64,000 nucleotides of DNA from Saccharomycopsis crataegensis (GCF_037102585.1 NW_027043829.1:2418001-2482000); one strand, 5' to 3'; counted from the first letter of the stretch, positions 30,006-40,568 are shown. Numbers and translations: made by a program. The notes: a model not told the origin generated them from the letters alone.

Positions 30006-31826
30006 GTCATGTGTGTGATGACTGGAAGCGGAATGCATTCCATCAGATGGGGAATTCAGTGCCACTGCAGTATTGATTCTCAAGCTTGAGCCATTGTTGA
30101 CCGAAGACTTGTTATCATTTGTTGCTTTAGAATTTTGACTAAGCCCTACCCCTTTAATAGCCGCTTTCGAGACTTGATTCAAACTGTCGTTGATTTTCTG
30201 TTTTCTCAGATTGGCGACATTTTTAATGGCATTCATATAATTTGCTGCGGATCCCAACATTGAAGGAGAGCTGATTTCTGGAGAGCTGACATTCATCGGA
30301 TTAAATGCAGTATCTGATTGCCTGAATATGTCCTGTTGTTTTGAAAATTGTGAGTCTGGACTTAGAAGCTCATTGTTACTAGTGACAGGTAATCCATTGG
30401 TTTTCCTAAAGATCGCCGATGCTGAGTTAGGACTAGTGTGGATATTTTTGGGAGCACTATCAGTCAGATAGTTAGGTTCCCCGCCAATAGTGTGATGGTT
30501 GGATGTGCCATTTTTATCATTATTATACTCCGGTGATCGTAGCTCTTCCGTGGTGGCGATTTCGGTTCCTAAATGATCAAAAAATTTGGTTTCCGGTCTA
30601 TCAACATACTTTCTTTGCGCATAATAAATATCCAATAACACATTAGTCAATCTATGAGGTCTTCCTTTCCCTAAGAACAAATATTCCATTCGTTTTCCGT
30701 GCACGTTGAGTTTCAATTCATCAATGTTCACTGTTTCAATACTCACATCACCAACCCTATTACTTTTTCGGGAAATGTCATTGACGGTCTTATTGACAGC
30801 TTTCTTGAACCTGAGTATACTGTCATAATTCAACTTTTCATCAGTAATATTAATAAGCTTGGTGAACGTCGCCTCATCTAGTAACCAACTTTTCTCTATA
30901 TCTTTGTTTTTCTGAAAATGATAGATCGCCATCTTGAAGCTCATAACATCAAACGGATCTTTAGTATTATCCGATGTGATCAAATTCAATCTTAATTTAC
31001 ATGATATCAATACACTTAGGATGGCAGCGACGGTTTTGGGTGTCAACAGTCCATCCTGAGGAAGTGAGCTAAAAAACTTCTTGCCAATGTTCAGGCACCA
31101 TTTCAGAATTGCTGCCAGGGTCTTATTGCACAAAATACCATCGCAGTATGTCGGATTAATAGAATCAAAATAGTATAAGGCAATTTGTACCATCATCACC
31201 AATTCTTTTACCCCATACATCACCGGAACCCGCTCATGAACCTTATACATCGAAATGAATTTATCTTCCGATGCTTTTGGAGGACAGGAAAACAAAAGGG
31301 CTGATCTACCACCGCATCCCAATCGTTTTAAGTTGAAATTGGCTTCGAATTGATAATAATTCGCCGGGAATGGGATTTTTGTGTGTTGGTGCCTTTGAAC
31401 AGCGTCATTATATATCGGATCAATATGAAGAATATTCAAGTTATTATCAGAATAGAAACTGGACAAATTGGTGACGAATAAATATCCCTCATCCTTGAAC
31501 TCTTTCAACCTGGCATGCTGAAACTTGACCAATTCATTTAGGTATTTTCTGAACTTGATTGGCCAACGATTCTGGTTCCTAACAATCGTCAACTTTATTG
31601 CCCGCAATGAGTGACTGGTGTTACCAGTAAAAGTGGTGAGGATACTACCAACCTTACGCTCTAAAATCCATTGTTCCACAAGATAGATCTCGTACCCTCG
31701 TACTTCTATCTGTGAGTAAGTCGCAAGGCCCTGATCAACTAACACATCAAAGTCTCGTTTAAGAGACTCCATTGCACGGAAGTCAGGGAAAATGTAGGTC
31801 CTATAAAGCGGGATGCTATCATCCAT
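28788..31826 (-). CDS. Stb2/Stb6-like protein
   Basis: A 1012-residue protein whose N-terminal ~400 residues match what I remember of the fungal Stb2/Stb6 family (YIFPDF, GYEIYLVEQWILERK, SILTTFTGN, CGGRSALLFSCPP, and HGKRMEYLFLGKGRPHRL). In S. cerevisiae these bind Sin3, a histone-deacetylase scaffold. The middle is low-complexity Ser/Asn-rich with a poly-His tract (about 18 His, plus-strand 29964-30018). The C-terminus is a coiled coil ending in two near-identical 17-residue units (VDDSVKELNSKVEGLKE / VDDSVKQLNTKVEELKE). ATG at 31826. It shares a 288-base divergent promoter with TIF1. Function by family only. Confidence 0.72.
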
Positions 31827-31921
31827 TTGGAAGAGTGATACCTGAAAAGCACTGTAGATTGATATAATATATATAATATAGATATAGTACGCTGCTGATA
31901 ACAGTTATCCTGCAGTTATTC

Positions 31922-31957
<36 letters not shown>

Positions 31958-31968
31958 CACCCACGTGA
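31922..31968. promoter_or_regulatory. (TCA)n microsatellite and CACGTG box in the Stb6-like/TIF1 shared promoter
   Basis: A run of about twelve TCA/ATC triplets (31922-31957) is followed by CACGTG (31962-31967), a bHLH-type site (Cbf1/Pho4/Tye7 class). It lies midway between the divergent starts at 31826 and 32115, so it may serve either gene. Confidence 0.45.
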
Positions 31969-32114
31969 GCAGCGAGCACCGGGTGACACCTTGCCACACG
32001 GGCAGCCAAAAAAAAAAAAAATTCTTTTTGAAAACCAGAAAAAAATTTTCACTGATCTTGTATTAGTTTCCCTCCTACCCCTTTATACAGTTATCATATA
32101 AATCATCATCCATC

Positions 32115-33576
32115 ATGTCTGAAGGTATTACTGAAGTTGACACCAACTTAATCGAAACCAACTACGACAATGTCGTCTATTCTTTCGAAGAATTGAACTT
32201 GAAGCCAGAAATCTTGAGAGGTAAGTGAACAACAACCAACCACAAGGAGAGGGTTTTTTTTTTTAGATTTGTTTTAATTTTGCTTGATTTCGATTCATCC
32301 TCATTTTTGTCTGGGTTCTTTTCTTTAAAATGGTAATTTTCACAAAATAATTGTATTGAAAAGGGAAATCATATAATATTTAAGAAGACCGGAGTAATAT
32401 CAAAAGCAATCGCCACTTTGTTTGCTTAGAAACTCTCCTTTTTTTTTTGAGCCACGGTTACACATGAGTATGTTTACTAACATAATCAATCCAGGTATTT
32501 TCGGTAATGGTTTTGAAACCCCATCTTCTATTCAACAACGTGCCATCATGCCAATCATTGAAGCTCGTGATGTCTTGGCCCAAGCTCAATCTGGTACCGG
32601 TAAGACCGCCACCTTCGCCATCTCTGCTTTGCAAAGAATTGACGCCGAAGAAAAGGCCACCCAAGCTTTGATCTTGGCCCCAACCAGAGAATTGGCTTTG
32701 CAAATTCAAAAGGTTGTCATGGTTCTCGGTTTGCACTTGAACGTTACCGTCCATGCTTCTATTGGTGGTACCCCAACCAGAAACGATATCGAAGCTTTCA
32801 AGAGCGGTGTCCAAATTGTCGTTGGTACCCCAGGTAGAGTTTACGATATGATCCACAGACGTTTCTTCAGAACCGACAAGGTCAAGATGTTCATTTTGGA
32901 TGAAGCCGATGAAATGTTGTCCTCTGGTTTCAAGGAACAAATCTACAACATCTTCACTTTGTTGCCAGAAACTACACAAGTTGTCCTTTTGTCCGCCACC
33001 ATGCCTGCTGACGTTTTGGAAGTTACCACTAAGTTCATGAGAAACCCAGTTAGAATCTTGGTCAAGAAGGATGAATTGACCTTGGAAGGTATTAAACAAT
33101 TCTACATCAATGTTGAACAAGAACAATACAAGTTTGACTGTTTGTGTGACTTGTACGATTCTATCTCTGTCACCCAAACCGTTATCTTCTGTAACACCAG
33201 AAGAAAGGTTGAATACTTGACCGAAGAATTGAGAAACAAGGACTTCACCGTCTCTGCTATCCACGCTGACTTGTCCCAAACTGAAAGAGACACCATCATG
33301 AAGGAATTCAGAACTGGTTCTTCCAGAATTTTGATCTCCACCGATTTGTTGGCCAGAGGTATTGATGTCCAACAAGTTTCTTTGGTTATCAACTACGACT
33401 TGCCATCCAACAAGGAAAACTACATCCACAGAATCGGTAGAGGTGGTCGTTTCGGTAGAAAGGGTATCGCTATCAACTTCGTTACTGACAACGATGTTGG
33501 TGCTATGAGAGAAATCGAAAAGTTCTACTCTACCCAAATCGTTGAAATGCCTGCTAGTATTGAATCTCTTTTCTAA
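32115..33576 (+). CDS. TIF1: Translation initiation factor eIF4A (DEAD-box RNA helicase), two exons
   Basis: ATP-dependent RNA helicase of the eIF4F complex that unwinds mRNA leaders. Exons 32115-32220 and 32495-33576 give 395 residues, exactly the S. cerevisiae length. All DEAD-box motifs are present: Q motif ([10 protein letters not shown]), AQSGTGKT (I), PTRELALQ (Ia), GTPGR, DEAD (II), SAT (III), ARGIDVQQV (V), [10 protein letters not shown] (VI). Exon 1 encodes [20 protein letters not shown], close to yeast MSEGITDI. Codons are strongly biased (TTG, AGA, GGT, CCA), as in highly expressed genes. One copy is visible here; S. cerevisiae has two intronless copies. Confidence 0.98.
32221..32494 (+). 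other. Intron of TIF1
   Basis: 274-base intron: donor GTAAGT, perfect branch site TACTAAC at 32475-32481, acceptor ATCCAG at 32494. Joining gives AGA-GGT (Arg-Gly) and restores the conserved [11 protein letters not shown] run of T and a second T-rich tract lie inside. Confidence 0.96.
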
Positions 33577-34185
33577 ATGCCATAATGAAAGCACAAAGAA
33601 ATGCCTTTTTTATGAATGAAAAAAATAAAATAAAAAAAAAAAGCGTTGTCATTCTTCACTGAATTTTCTTTTTTTTTCTTTGAAGATCAACCTTTGTATT
33701 GTATGATTTCTTCAATTATTATTAATGATTAAGTCAATTTCTGATGTGCACCAATATAACTGCAATTGTGTTTTGATGTTGCTATCACCCCTTTTGTTAA
33801 TTTTTTTTAATGAGGAAGATTGTTGTATATGATATATATACGATCTTTCCCCTTTATCTGTTTTTCTTTTTCTGATGTGTTAGTTTTTTTGTCTTTTTGT
33901 TGAAAGACAAAAGAGCGAAAGCAAAACATACATTTGTATTATGGTTTATTAGTTGTTTTGGGAGTATCTTTTTTATACGCCATCTTATCTTTAAAACTTT
34001 TCAAAAAAAGGAGTAAAATTTTCTATAAAAATTGTTGATCAATGTAGGTAAATGATATGTTAATCAGTGTTAGTGAGTCGTTGGAACGTTCTACGAAGGC
34101 TAATCTAATTAACAAAAAAATACACGGTTGTGACATTTCAACTATGGACAAATAAAGATATAAATGATCAAATTAGAGGATTCCC
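33577..34185. other. Convergent intergenic region TIF1/RSM18
   Basis: About 610 AT-rich bases between two convergent genes. It has several T runs and TA-rich patches and no gene. Confidence 0.6.
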
Positions 34186-35025
34186 TTAAAAGCTTACTTT
34201 GGAATGTTTTGGATTCTCATGATAAGCACGAACGGTGTCATCCAACATTCCCGAGAAGTTGGTGTTGGTATCAAAAGACGATCTACTGGTGTTACTCATG
34301 ATACCGGCGGCTCTGGCTCTGTTGATGGCTCTGGTCAATTTCTTGTGGGTTTTGGCAGTCAAACCAATGTTGACGTCTCTATGGTAGATTCTTCCAGTTT
34401 CAGAAACGTAGTTGGCCAAGAGTGGACCAAAAGTGTATATGCTCATTGGGTTTAGGTTGATTCTTTTGAAGGCGTCTTTGGCGTGTTTGGCATTCAACCC
34501 CACGACTTCACCGGAGGAGTACTGGTCGTTGGCACCTCTGTTCTGCTGACGCTTCCGTTGCACCAACTTGTATTTGGCAAAAGTGAAATCAAAAGGATCG
34601 TACACTTGGGTGTCCTGGAGTCTGACCTGTATGTTTGGGTTGATGGTGATTTCTTCTTCATTTTCAGCACGGGTTTTTTCTGCCTGAAGGACGTTATGCA
34701 ATTGATTGAGACTTTGTGAACTAGATTGAGCACCCTTAGCACCCCATTTGGAGACTAAAAAATGGTTAGTGATACATTAAAAGGAAGAAAACAATGAACA
34801 AACCCATGAAAGAAATCAAACAATATTGACACTTCCATTTTTTTTTTTTTGTCAGATCTTTATTTCACCAATACCAGTAAAGGGGCACATACATTTAGGG
34901 GCTTCTTCATTAAGCAACCTCACAGAGGTCGAGAATAATCTTGAACTTTGTTGCAAGGATCTACCAGTAAACATCCTTCTTCTGTTATCGTGGTTACACC
35001 GTGATACTCGTTTTGAGTCCGCCAT
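34186..35025 (-). CDS. RSM18: Mitochondrial small-subunit ribosomal protein bS18m, two exons
   Basis: Exon 1 is 34893-35025 and exon 2 is 34186-34754; joined they give 233 residues. The bS18 core is in exon 2: DPFDFTFAKYKLVQRKRQ, then FKRINLNPMSIYTFGPLLANYVSETGRIYHRDVNIGLTAKTHKKLTRAINRARAAGIM. Exon 1 supplies a mitochondrial presequence (MFTGRSLQQSSRLFSTSVRLL). Joining gives NEEAPKFSKWGAKGAQ. I list the ATG at 35025; the ATG at 34974 starts precisely at the presequence and is equally likely. A third in-frame ATG at 35115 would have to read through a poly-Phe stretch. It is divergent from ARV1 with ~170 bases between. Confidence 0.88.
34755..34892 (-). other. Intron of RSM18
   Basis: 138-base intron: consensus donor GTATGT, branch-like CACTAAC, acceptor TTTTTTAG. 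It splits a Phe codon after its first base. Read-through ends within a few codons in exon 1's frame. Confidence 0.88.
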
Positions 35026-35190
35026 TATTGGTGAAATTTTTTTTGATGTTTGGCGAAAAAAAAAAAAAAAAAAAGGGTTACGGACACTGCGCCAAAAAAA
35101 GTCTCTCATCAACATGGGTGGAAAACACAATAACTTAAGGATTTGCTCTATATTATATTATTTATATTCTATATTTCATATTGTATCCAT

Positions 35191-35202
35191 ATGTCTCAAT
35201 GA
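35191..35202 (+). promoter_or_regulatory. Three-codon upstream ORF overlapping the ARV1 start
   Basis: ATG-TCT-CAA-TGA begins eight bases before the ARV1 ATG; its stop TGA (35200-35202) overlaps the ARV1 ATG (35199-35201) as ATGA. It could meter ARV1 translation if the mRNA starts upstream of 35191. Confidence 0.5.
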
Positions 35203-36221
35203 TATGCATAGAATGCTCCAAAGAAGTCCCCAGTCTTTACACCAGATTTGCTAATGATTACATTAAATTAACGTATTGCAACAATTGTAATGCGGTATGC
35301 GACAAGTACGTGGAATTCGATCTAGTGATTCTTTTCCTCGATATTCTTCTATTGAAACCTCAAGCATATAAGCATTTGGTTTTCAACACCCTCTTGAACC
35401 ATGGCAACGACGGCGGAGCCACCATCGCGTCCTCCCCCACCGAGACAGAAGAACCAAAAACCATCTCGTTTCCCTCGTTGATTCCTCAACCTGATCATCA
35501 GCACGAACACACCATCAACATCATTGACTTACTACCTCTGGTTCTCAAACAGCCGTTGATCCGGCTCCGTGATTGGGTGAAAAGTTCATCCCAGCTTGTA
35601 CGGCTTGCAATATCAATCATTCTTTTTGAGGTGTATCTCAATTGGGCCTACGAGGAACTAGAACCAAATAGCACATTGTTATTCAGTGAAATTCTTGGGA
35701 GACAAACAATTGTCCAGTACTTTATATTTTTCACCCAGTGCATTGCTGAATTTGTATTTGCTCATTTGATGGTCCAGGTTTCCATTTTTTTGTTATATCG
35801 AAAATCAATCCGTACCGCGAATCCTCCAATATTATATTCCAAAGAAGCGATCTCAACCACCACGTTAATTGCTGGTGGAACAAAACTATACCCTATTTTG
35901 ATGCTTATATGGCCCTATGATTCACAACTATCAACTAGTTTGATCAACCATTACTTCACCAACCTCACCCTCATTGAGGCCCTTAGGATAACTATTGGAG
36001 TGAAGCTTCATGAGAGTGTAATCATCACAATATTGGCAGCACTTTTCAAGAAAGTTTGCTCGACCCTTTTCCTAATATTTTTGTGCAAGTATATAATTAT
36101 CAGAAACGATTTAGCAGCGGTGTCGGCTTGGCAACTTGGGCAAGACGAAGTCGACCATTTTGTCACAAGCTGTTATTCTAATTACCTATCAATTCGCCAA
36201 GTGGTAGCAGAGTTGTTTTGA
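35199..36221 (+). CDS. ARV1: ER sterol/GPI homeostasis protein Arv1
   Basis: Membrane protein of the ER needed for sterol distribution and early GPI-anchor synthesis. The 340-residue protein opens with the Arv1 homology domain: a zinc-ribbon-like pair of cysteines (C3, C6 and C27, C30) followed by VCDKYVEFDLVILFLDILLLKPQAYKHLVFN, the family signature. Several hydrophobic segments follow. The start ATG at 35199 begins just two residues before the first cysteine (MICIECSKEV), as in the family; the frame above opens only with TTG. It shares a short divergent promoter with RSM18. Confidence 0.93.
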   Translation: MICIECSKEVPSLYTRFANDYIKLTYCNNCNAVCDKYVEFDLVILFLDILLLKPQAYKHLVFNTLLNHGNDGGATIASSPTETEEPKTISFPSLIPQPDHQHEHTINIIDLLPLVLKQPLIRLRDWVKSSSQLVRLAISIILFEVYLNWAYEELEPNSTLLFSEILGRQTIVQYFIFFTQCIAEFVFAHLMVQVSIFLLYRKSIRTANPPILYSKEAISTTTLIAGGTKLYPILMLIWPYDSQLSTSLINHYFTNLTLIEALRITIGVKLHESVIITILAALFKKVCSTLFLIFLCKYIIIRNDLAAVSAWQLGQDEVDHFVTSCYSNYLSIRQVVAELF

Positions 36222-36745
36222 ATTAACCTATTTTTTTTTTTCTTCTTTTTGCTTCTCTATTTGTATTATGCTTTCCCATTAATAAATGCTTTCATTTGAT
36301 ATTTTTGAACGGTTTCTCCCACCATATCCAATGAAAAAAAAAAAAAAAAAAAAAACCAAAAAGAAAACACAATGTGTGTCTACACACCTTTAAATATTAC
36401 AATTTTGGAATGTCAAACTGATTATCATCCTCTAAAACTCTCACAAATAATGGCAAATGATATTATATGAGTTCAGCTTGCCATTGCACCCACTGTGGTG
36501 GAGCACACACGTGAGCGATGGAGATGAAAAAAAAAAAAAAAAAAAAAAAATTTATTAAAAAAAATTTTCTGGGTGATTTTAGAGAGAGTATTAGCAGAGC
36601 TTACTTATATCTTTCAACTGGTCACATTATTGCCGATTGTGGTTAGTATAAAGCTGATATATCATCATTGGTTATTTCCAACTAGGATCTTTTCCAATTT
36701 TTTTTCTTTTAATATCTGCTAGCCCCGTTTTATTTCCAAGACATC
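36222..36745. other. Intergenic region upstream of UTP8
   Basis: About 520 bases with two poly(A) runs (36333-36353 and 36527-36550) and T-rich tracts. The UTP8 promoter elements are listed separately. Confidence 0.6.
36515..36570 (+). promoter_or_regulatory. PAC-like and RRPE-like elements of a ribosome-biogenesis promoter
   Basis: GCGATGGAGATGA (36515-36527) resembles the PAC motif (GCGATGAG), and AAAAAAATTTTC (around 36558-36569) resembles RRPE. The pair, ~180-230 bases before the UTP8 ATG, is typical of rRNA-processing genes. A CACGTG-type box (36508-36513) precedes it. Confidence 0.45.
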
Positions 36746-39367
36746 ATGGCTCCATCGTTATCTGACCTCTACCAAATCTTGAGGCTTCCAAGGATCTCTA
36801 ATGTCGATATTGAAAACCGTTGTGTGATTGGCAGATCATCTTCTGATAATGGCTTCTTACACCTTGCGATCTCTGCCTCGGACATTTCCACGTATGTGCT
36901 CACCCCTTCGCCTAAACTTGTGTGGTCTTATTCATTGTCACCATCGATTATTGTTAAGCAGTTGACGGTGCTCGAATCCAATAACAAGGTATATTTTGCT
37001 GCTAGTTTGTACAATAGTGACACCAAGAAACATGCTCTAAAGATAGTGGTAAATGATTCTTTGTTGGCGCCAAAGGCAAGTGATGACCAAAGTCAAAGTG
37101 CCGATCAAGAAGTGAAGGTCGTTGATGTAGAATTCTCGCAAGAAATCAAAAGCATAAGTTTCAGCAAGAACGAAAAGCTCATCTACTTGTTGATGGCCTC
37201 GGGAGAAATCAGTTCCTATACATTCAATATCAATGATGCCGAATCATCTTTTATTCAGCCCGTATCACAATGCAAAGTCTCCAATAATAATAAATCGACC
37301 ATGTGTTATCATAAATATATTAGTAACATTGATGGTTCGGGGTCAAACAGCGCTGCGGTGAACAATAATGATGGTTTTTTCCTCACGGTAAACCAGAGGC
37401 AAAACAAAAACTTGAGCTCTACCATTATTATGCTACATAATGGGGAAATGTCCGAGCTCACCAATAACTCCTCTATCAGTACTGGTAATGCCAAAAATGA
37501 AGAATTTGCATTCACATATAACTCGGGGATCCTTTATGTGATAGCGATCAAGGCCAAGACTCTTGATCTTTATGCGATTGCCTCAGGGTCGCTCATCAAA
37601 CAGTTGTCATTGAAGCCACTTTTTGATCTTATATCTACTAAGCAGCAGATTACAGAATTCACAAGAAAGAACACCGGAATGGTTTCTCCATCAGATAATA
37701 GAGTGTTGATTAATTTACACCATACGATTTTCCTCATAAACACAAAATTCGAGACAGTTCTCAGTGATTATCAGTTGTCAGCTGATAAGCCAGAAGATGA
37801 TATTGCTGGTTGCTTGTTGTTGGATATTGGGGAAGTTAAAGGTACCTCATCCAAGAGCTACGCCACATCGTTAAACTTGTTAATGTTACATAATAATGAT
37901 AAGAATTACACTTTCCACAATTTGGCGGTTGATGTGGGTAATAATAGTTTGGTAGAATCTTTGGGTAAAGGTATTGAGGTATACTGTGAAAAATCCGGAG
38001 TTTCCCCAACCCAAGAAAAATCTAAAGTTGATAACTTGGTAGTGGAATATCTCATCACTGAAAAAAATCTTTGTCAGAAAAAACAGGAATTTGGCGTGAA
38101 GAATAAACCAGAATCGGAGAAAGTTCAAGCATTCATAGATTCTTTGACTGGGCTTTCAAAAAGCCATAAATCTATGGAATTCGACTTAGAGTTTATCAAT
38201 TTCGTCAAACATAAATCTTACAAACTTGACAAGATCAAAGACATCTACTCCCAAATATCAGATCTTGCTTCTTCTGGTGAAGTTTTCACCGATGTGAGGC
38301 ATGAAAATGACGCGATTTATGGGTTTGTTTTGAAAGAAACCAGTGCCAACAAGGACTACCGGTTATCCAATAAAATGTTCCAAATAATTCTTGATTTAAT
38401 TTTCTCGACAACAAACAAAGATGGCGAATTTACTTATAAATTGAAGAACAAGAAGTTTGTGCCAAAGTTGGGGTTGATTTATTTGATTAACAGTAACTTA
38501 TTCCCATTATCATATTCCTGCAATGGTTTATTGAAAAAATTCAAGTCCGAACCGATCATTTTGAACACCATCATCTCGAACTACGATTTGCAAATATCCG
38601 TGGAAGATATATTACTCCTTTTATGTGATATTAGTCAGGATGCTAACACTAATGTTGCCGCATTAAATTCTAACAAGTGGTTGGAAACTGACGATGTTGA
38701 AGATGTGGAAATGGAAGTTGATGAGAAACCAGAAAGTACTGTGGCAAACAAGGAGCTAGAATTACTTTTCAAGAAATTGATCAGAATGCTCTTGAACACC
38801 AAAGCAGAAACTCAAATTGTTAAAACTGTTAAGACTCTTTTGAACTCATCTGCTAAGGAACACGAGCTTTTCAATGAAAACTTTGAGAAATTGATTTATA
38901 ATATTGTTAATTTGAATTATGGTATTAAATTGCTCAACTTGGTGATTGACGGTATTGGGATTTTGAATTTCAAGTTCAACAATGATGCCGACAAGATGAC
39001 GGAATTGATCAAGTACGCTGGTTTCAAGATCAGAGAAGTAATGAAGTTTGAACCTATTGAGGAAGTTTTGGATGAGATTATTTTGGCCTGTGACGCTAAG
39101 CTTGAACGTTCTCGTCACGCTGACTTGAAGTCCAAGATGAAGAACAAGAAGAAGAATAGCAAGAAGGTTGACAATAGGCCTATTGTTTCTACTAACAACG
39201 TTACTTCTAACTCCGTTGTTGATGGACCAAAGATTGTGTCGGTCAAGAACAACAAGGTTGACGAGAAATTGAATGCTATTGTGGGCTTTGAAGGAGGGTT
39301 CAGCCAAGACGAGAAGTATGGTGATAAGATTCCACCATATTCTATTGAAAGATTAATAAATTTGTAA
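36746..39367 (+). CDS. UTP8: U3 snoRNP / t-UTP component Utp8
   Basis: Nucleolar protein of the t-UTP subcomplex, needed for rDNA transcription and 18S rRNA processing and implicated in tRNA export. The 873-residue protein matches Utp8 at the N-terminus: APSLSDLYQILRLPRI and LHLAISASDISTYVLTPSPKLVWSYSLSPSIIV correspond to the family's GISGSSISQYIINPTPKL block, the start of a beta-propeller-like region. The remainder is diverged, with an acidic patch (DDVEDVEMEVDEK) and a basic Lys-rich stretch (KSKMKNKKKNSKK). Longer than the S. cerevisiae protein (713). ATG at 36746 is the first of the frame. Confidence 0.82.
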   Translation: MAPSLSDLYQILRLPRISNVDIENRCVIGRSSSDNGFLHLAISASDISTYVLTPSPKLVWSYSLSPSIIVKQLTVLESNNKVYFAASLYNSDTKKHALKIVVNDSLLAPKASDDQSQSADQEVKVVDVEFSQEIKSISFSKNEKLIYLLMASGEISSYTFNINDAESSFIQPVSQCKVSNNNKSTMCYHKYISNIDGSGSNSAAVNNNDGFFLTVNQRQNKNLSSTIIMLHNGEMSELTNNSSISTGNAKNEEFAFTYNSGILYVIAIKAKTLDLYAIASGSLIKQLSLKPLFDLISTKQQITEFTRKNTGMVSPSDNRVLINLHHTIFLINTKFETVLSDYQLSADKPEDDIAGCLLLDIGEVKGTSSKSYATSLNLLMLHNNDKNYTFHNLAVDVGNNSLVESLGKGIEVYCEKSGVSPTQEKSKVDNLVVEYLITEKNLCQKKQEFGVKNKPESEKVQAFIDSLTGLSKSHKSMEFDLEFINFVKHKSYKLDKIKDIYSQISDLASSGEVFTDVRHENDAIYGFVLKETSANKDYRLSNKMFQIILDLIFSTTNKDGEFTYKLKNKKFVPKLGLIYLINSNLFPLSYSCNGLLKKFKSEPIILNTIISNYDLQISVEDILLLLCDISQDANTNVAALNSNKWLETDDVEDVEMEVDEKPESTVANKELELLFKKLIRMLLNTKAETQIVKTVKTLLNSSAKEHELFNENFEKLIYNIVNLNYGIKLLNLVIDGIGILNFKFNNDADKMTELIKYAGFKIREVMKFEPIEEVLDEIILACDAKLERSRHADLKSKMKNKKKNSKKVDNRPIVSTNNVTSNSVVDGPKIVSVKNNKVDEKLNAIVGFEGGFSQDEKYGDKIPPYSIERLINL

Positions 39368-39626
39368 TTTTAGTGGCATTTCAAATAAAAAATTATTATA
39401 TTTTACTATTTTTAGTTGTAGTATGATGCTAGGACAAGTAGTATAGTATAATACTAATGATAATAATGTATATATTCTGCGTGCGGAAAGTAATGGTTTT
39501 TAGTTCTGAGCCCTTGAGGAGAGCACACGCAAAAAAAAAACCACCGGCAGAAGAAAATTTTGAAATTTCGAAATGAATGAAAGAAAACTGGAGGGTTTGA
39601 ATCAATAATTGATAATAACATAAATA

Positions 39627-40568
39627 ATGATAAAGACATTATTTGGGAGCAAAGTTTGCTCGGCCATTTCCAGTCGAGGTGCCCAAAACTCTGTGCGTAC
39701 ATTCAGTACTGCCATGACCAATAGCCAAAAAAAGAATGATGCTTTACAAGACCAACACCTTTCGTCGTTAAAACAGTATTATTCAGATGACTTGATAGAT
39801 TCAATAAAGTTGGCGGAATCACACATTGATTCAGCTCACTGGCAGAACCGTAAACCATCGACTAAGTTTTCCCCACCATACTTGGATAATTTCAAAGAGA
39901 TTGACCCATACTGGGATCATTCATCGCAACCCCAAGCAGATTTCACCAAGCCTTTGCAACCATTGGAAGGGAAAGATATTCCAAAAGGTGCTATTGTCAA
40001 GGATGATACTGTCAAAGACGAGGCTTCTCTCAATTTATCCAAATTGACTGGTCTCTCAGAAGAGTACTTGCGTAAATTGACACATAAAGTGCTTGTGCAG
40101 AAGACCGTTAGAAACAAGACCAAGAAAGGTAATATCAATAGTTTGTATGCTTTGGTCATTGTTGGTGATAAGAATGGTATGATCGGGGTCGGTGAAGGTA
40201 AGGACAAAGTGAGTGGTCTGGGAGCTGTCAACAAAGCTATCTGGAATGCCAAAAAGAATTTGAGATATATCCCAAGATTGGAAGATAGAACTATTCTCGG
40301 TGACATTGACTTCAGATACCATGGGGTCAAGTTATTTTTAAGATCTGCTCCTCCAGGTTTTGGTTTGAGAGTCAACCACTTCATTTTTGAAATTTGTGAA
40401 TTGGCCGGTATCAAGGATTTGTCTGCCAAGGTTTACAAGGCCAGAAACGGTATGAACATCACAAAGGGTACTATCGAAGCTTTGTCAAGGGGAAGATCCT
40501 TGCAAGACGTGGCTTTGGCCAGAGGTAAGAAGATTGTTGACTTGAGAAAGGCTTATTACTCTCCATAA
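39627..40568 (+). CDS. MRPS5: Mitochondrial small-subunit ribosomal protein uS5m
   Basis: A 313-residue protein with a mitochondrial presequence (MIKTLFGSKVCSAISSRG...RTFSTAM) and a C-terminal uS5 fold: KTVRNKTKKGNINSLYALVIVGD, IGVGEGKDKV, DIDFRYHGVKLFLRSAPPGFGLRVNH and IKDLSAKVYKARNGMNITKGTIEAL. Only the uS5 body sits in the decoding region of the small subunit. The in-frame CTG at 40218-40220 falls where S. cerevisiae has Ser, relevant to the CUG question. ATG at 39627. Confidence 0.95.
   Translation: MIKTLFGSKVCSAISSRGAQNSVRTFSTAMTNSQKKNDALQDQHLSSLKQYYSDDLIDSIKLAESHIDSAHWQNRKPSTKFSPPYLDNFKEIDPYWDHSSQPQADFTKPLQPLEGKDIPKGAIVKDDTVKDEASLNLSKLTGLSEEYLRKLTHKVLVQKTVRNKTKKGNINSLYALVIVGDKNGMIGVGEGKDKVSGLGAVNKAIWNAKKNLRYIPRLEDRTILGDIDFRYHGVKLFLRSAPPGFGLRVNHFIFEICELAGIKDLSAKVYKARNGMNITKGTIEALSRGRSLQDVALARGKKIVDLRKAYYSP

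Noticed and set aside
32458-33594. A 378-codon ORF antisense to TIF1
   Set aside because: It mirrors the biased codons of eIF4A on the other strand and has no recognisable motif; highly biased genes often leave an open antisense frame.
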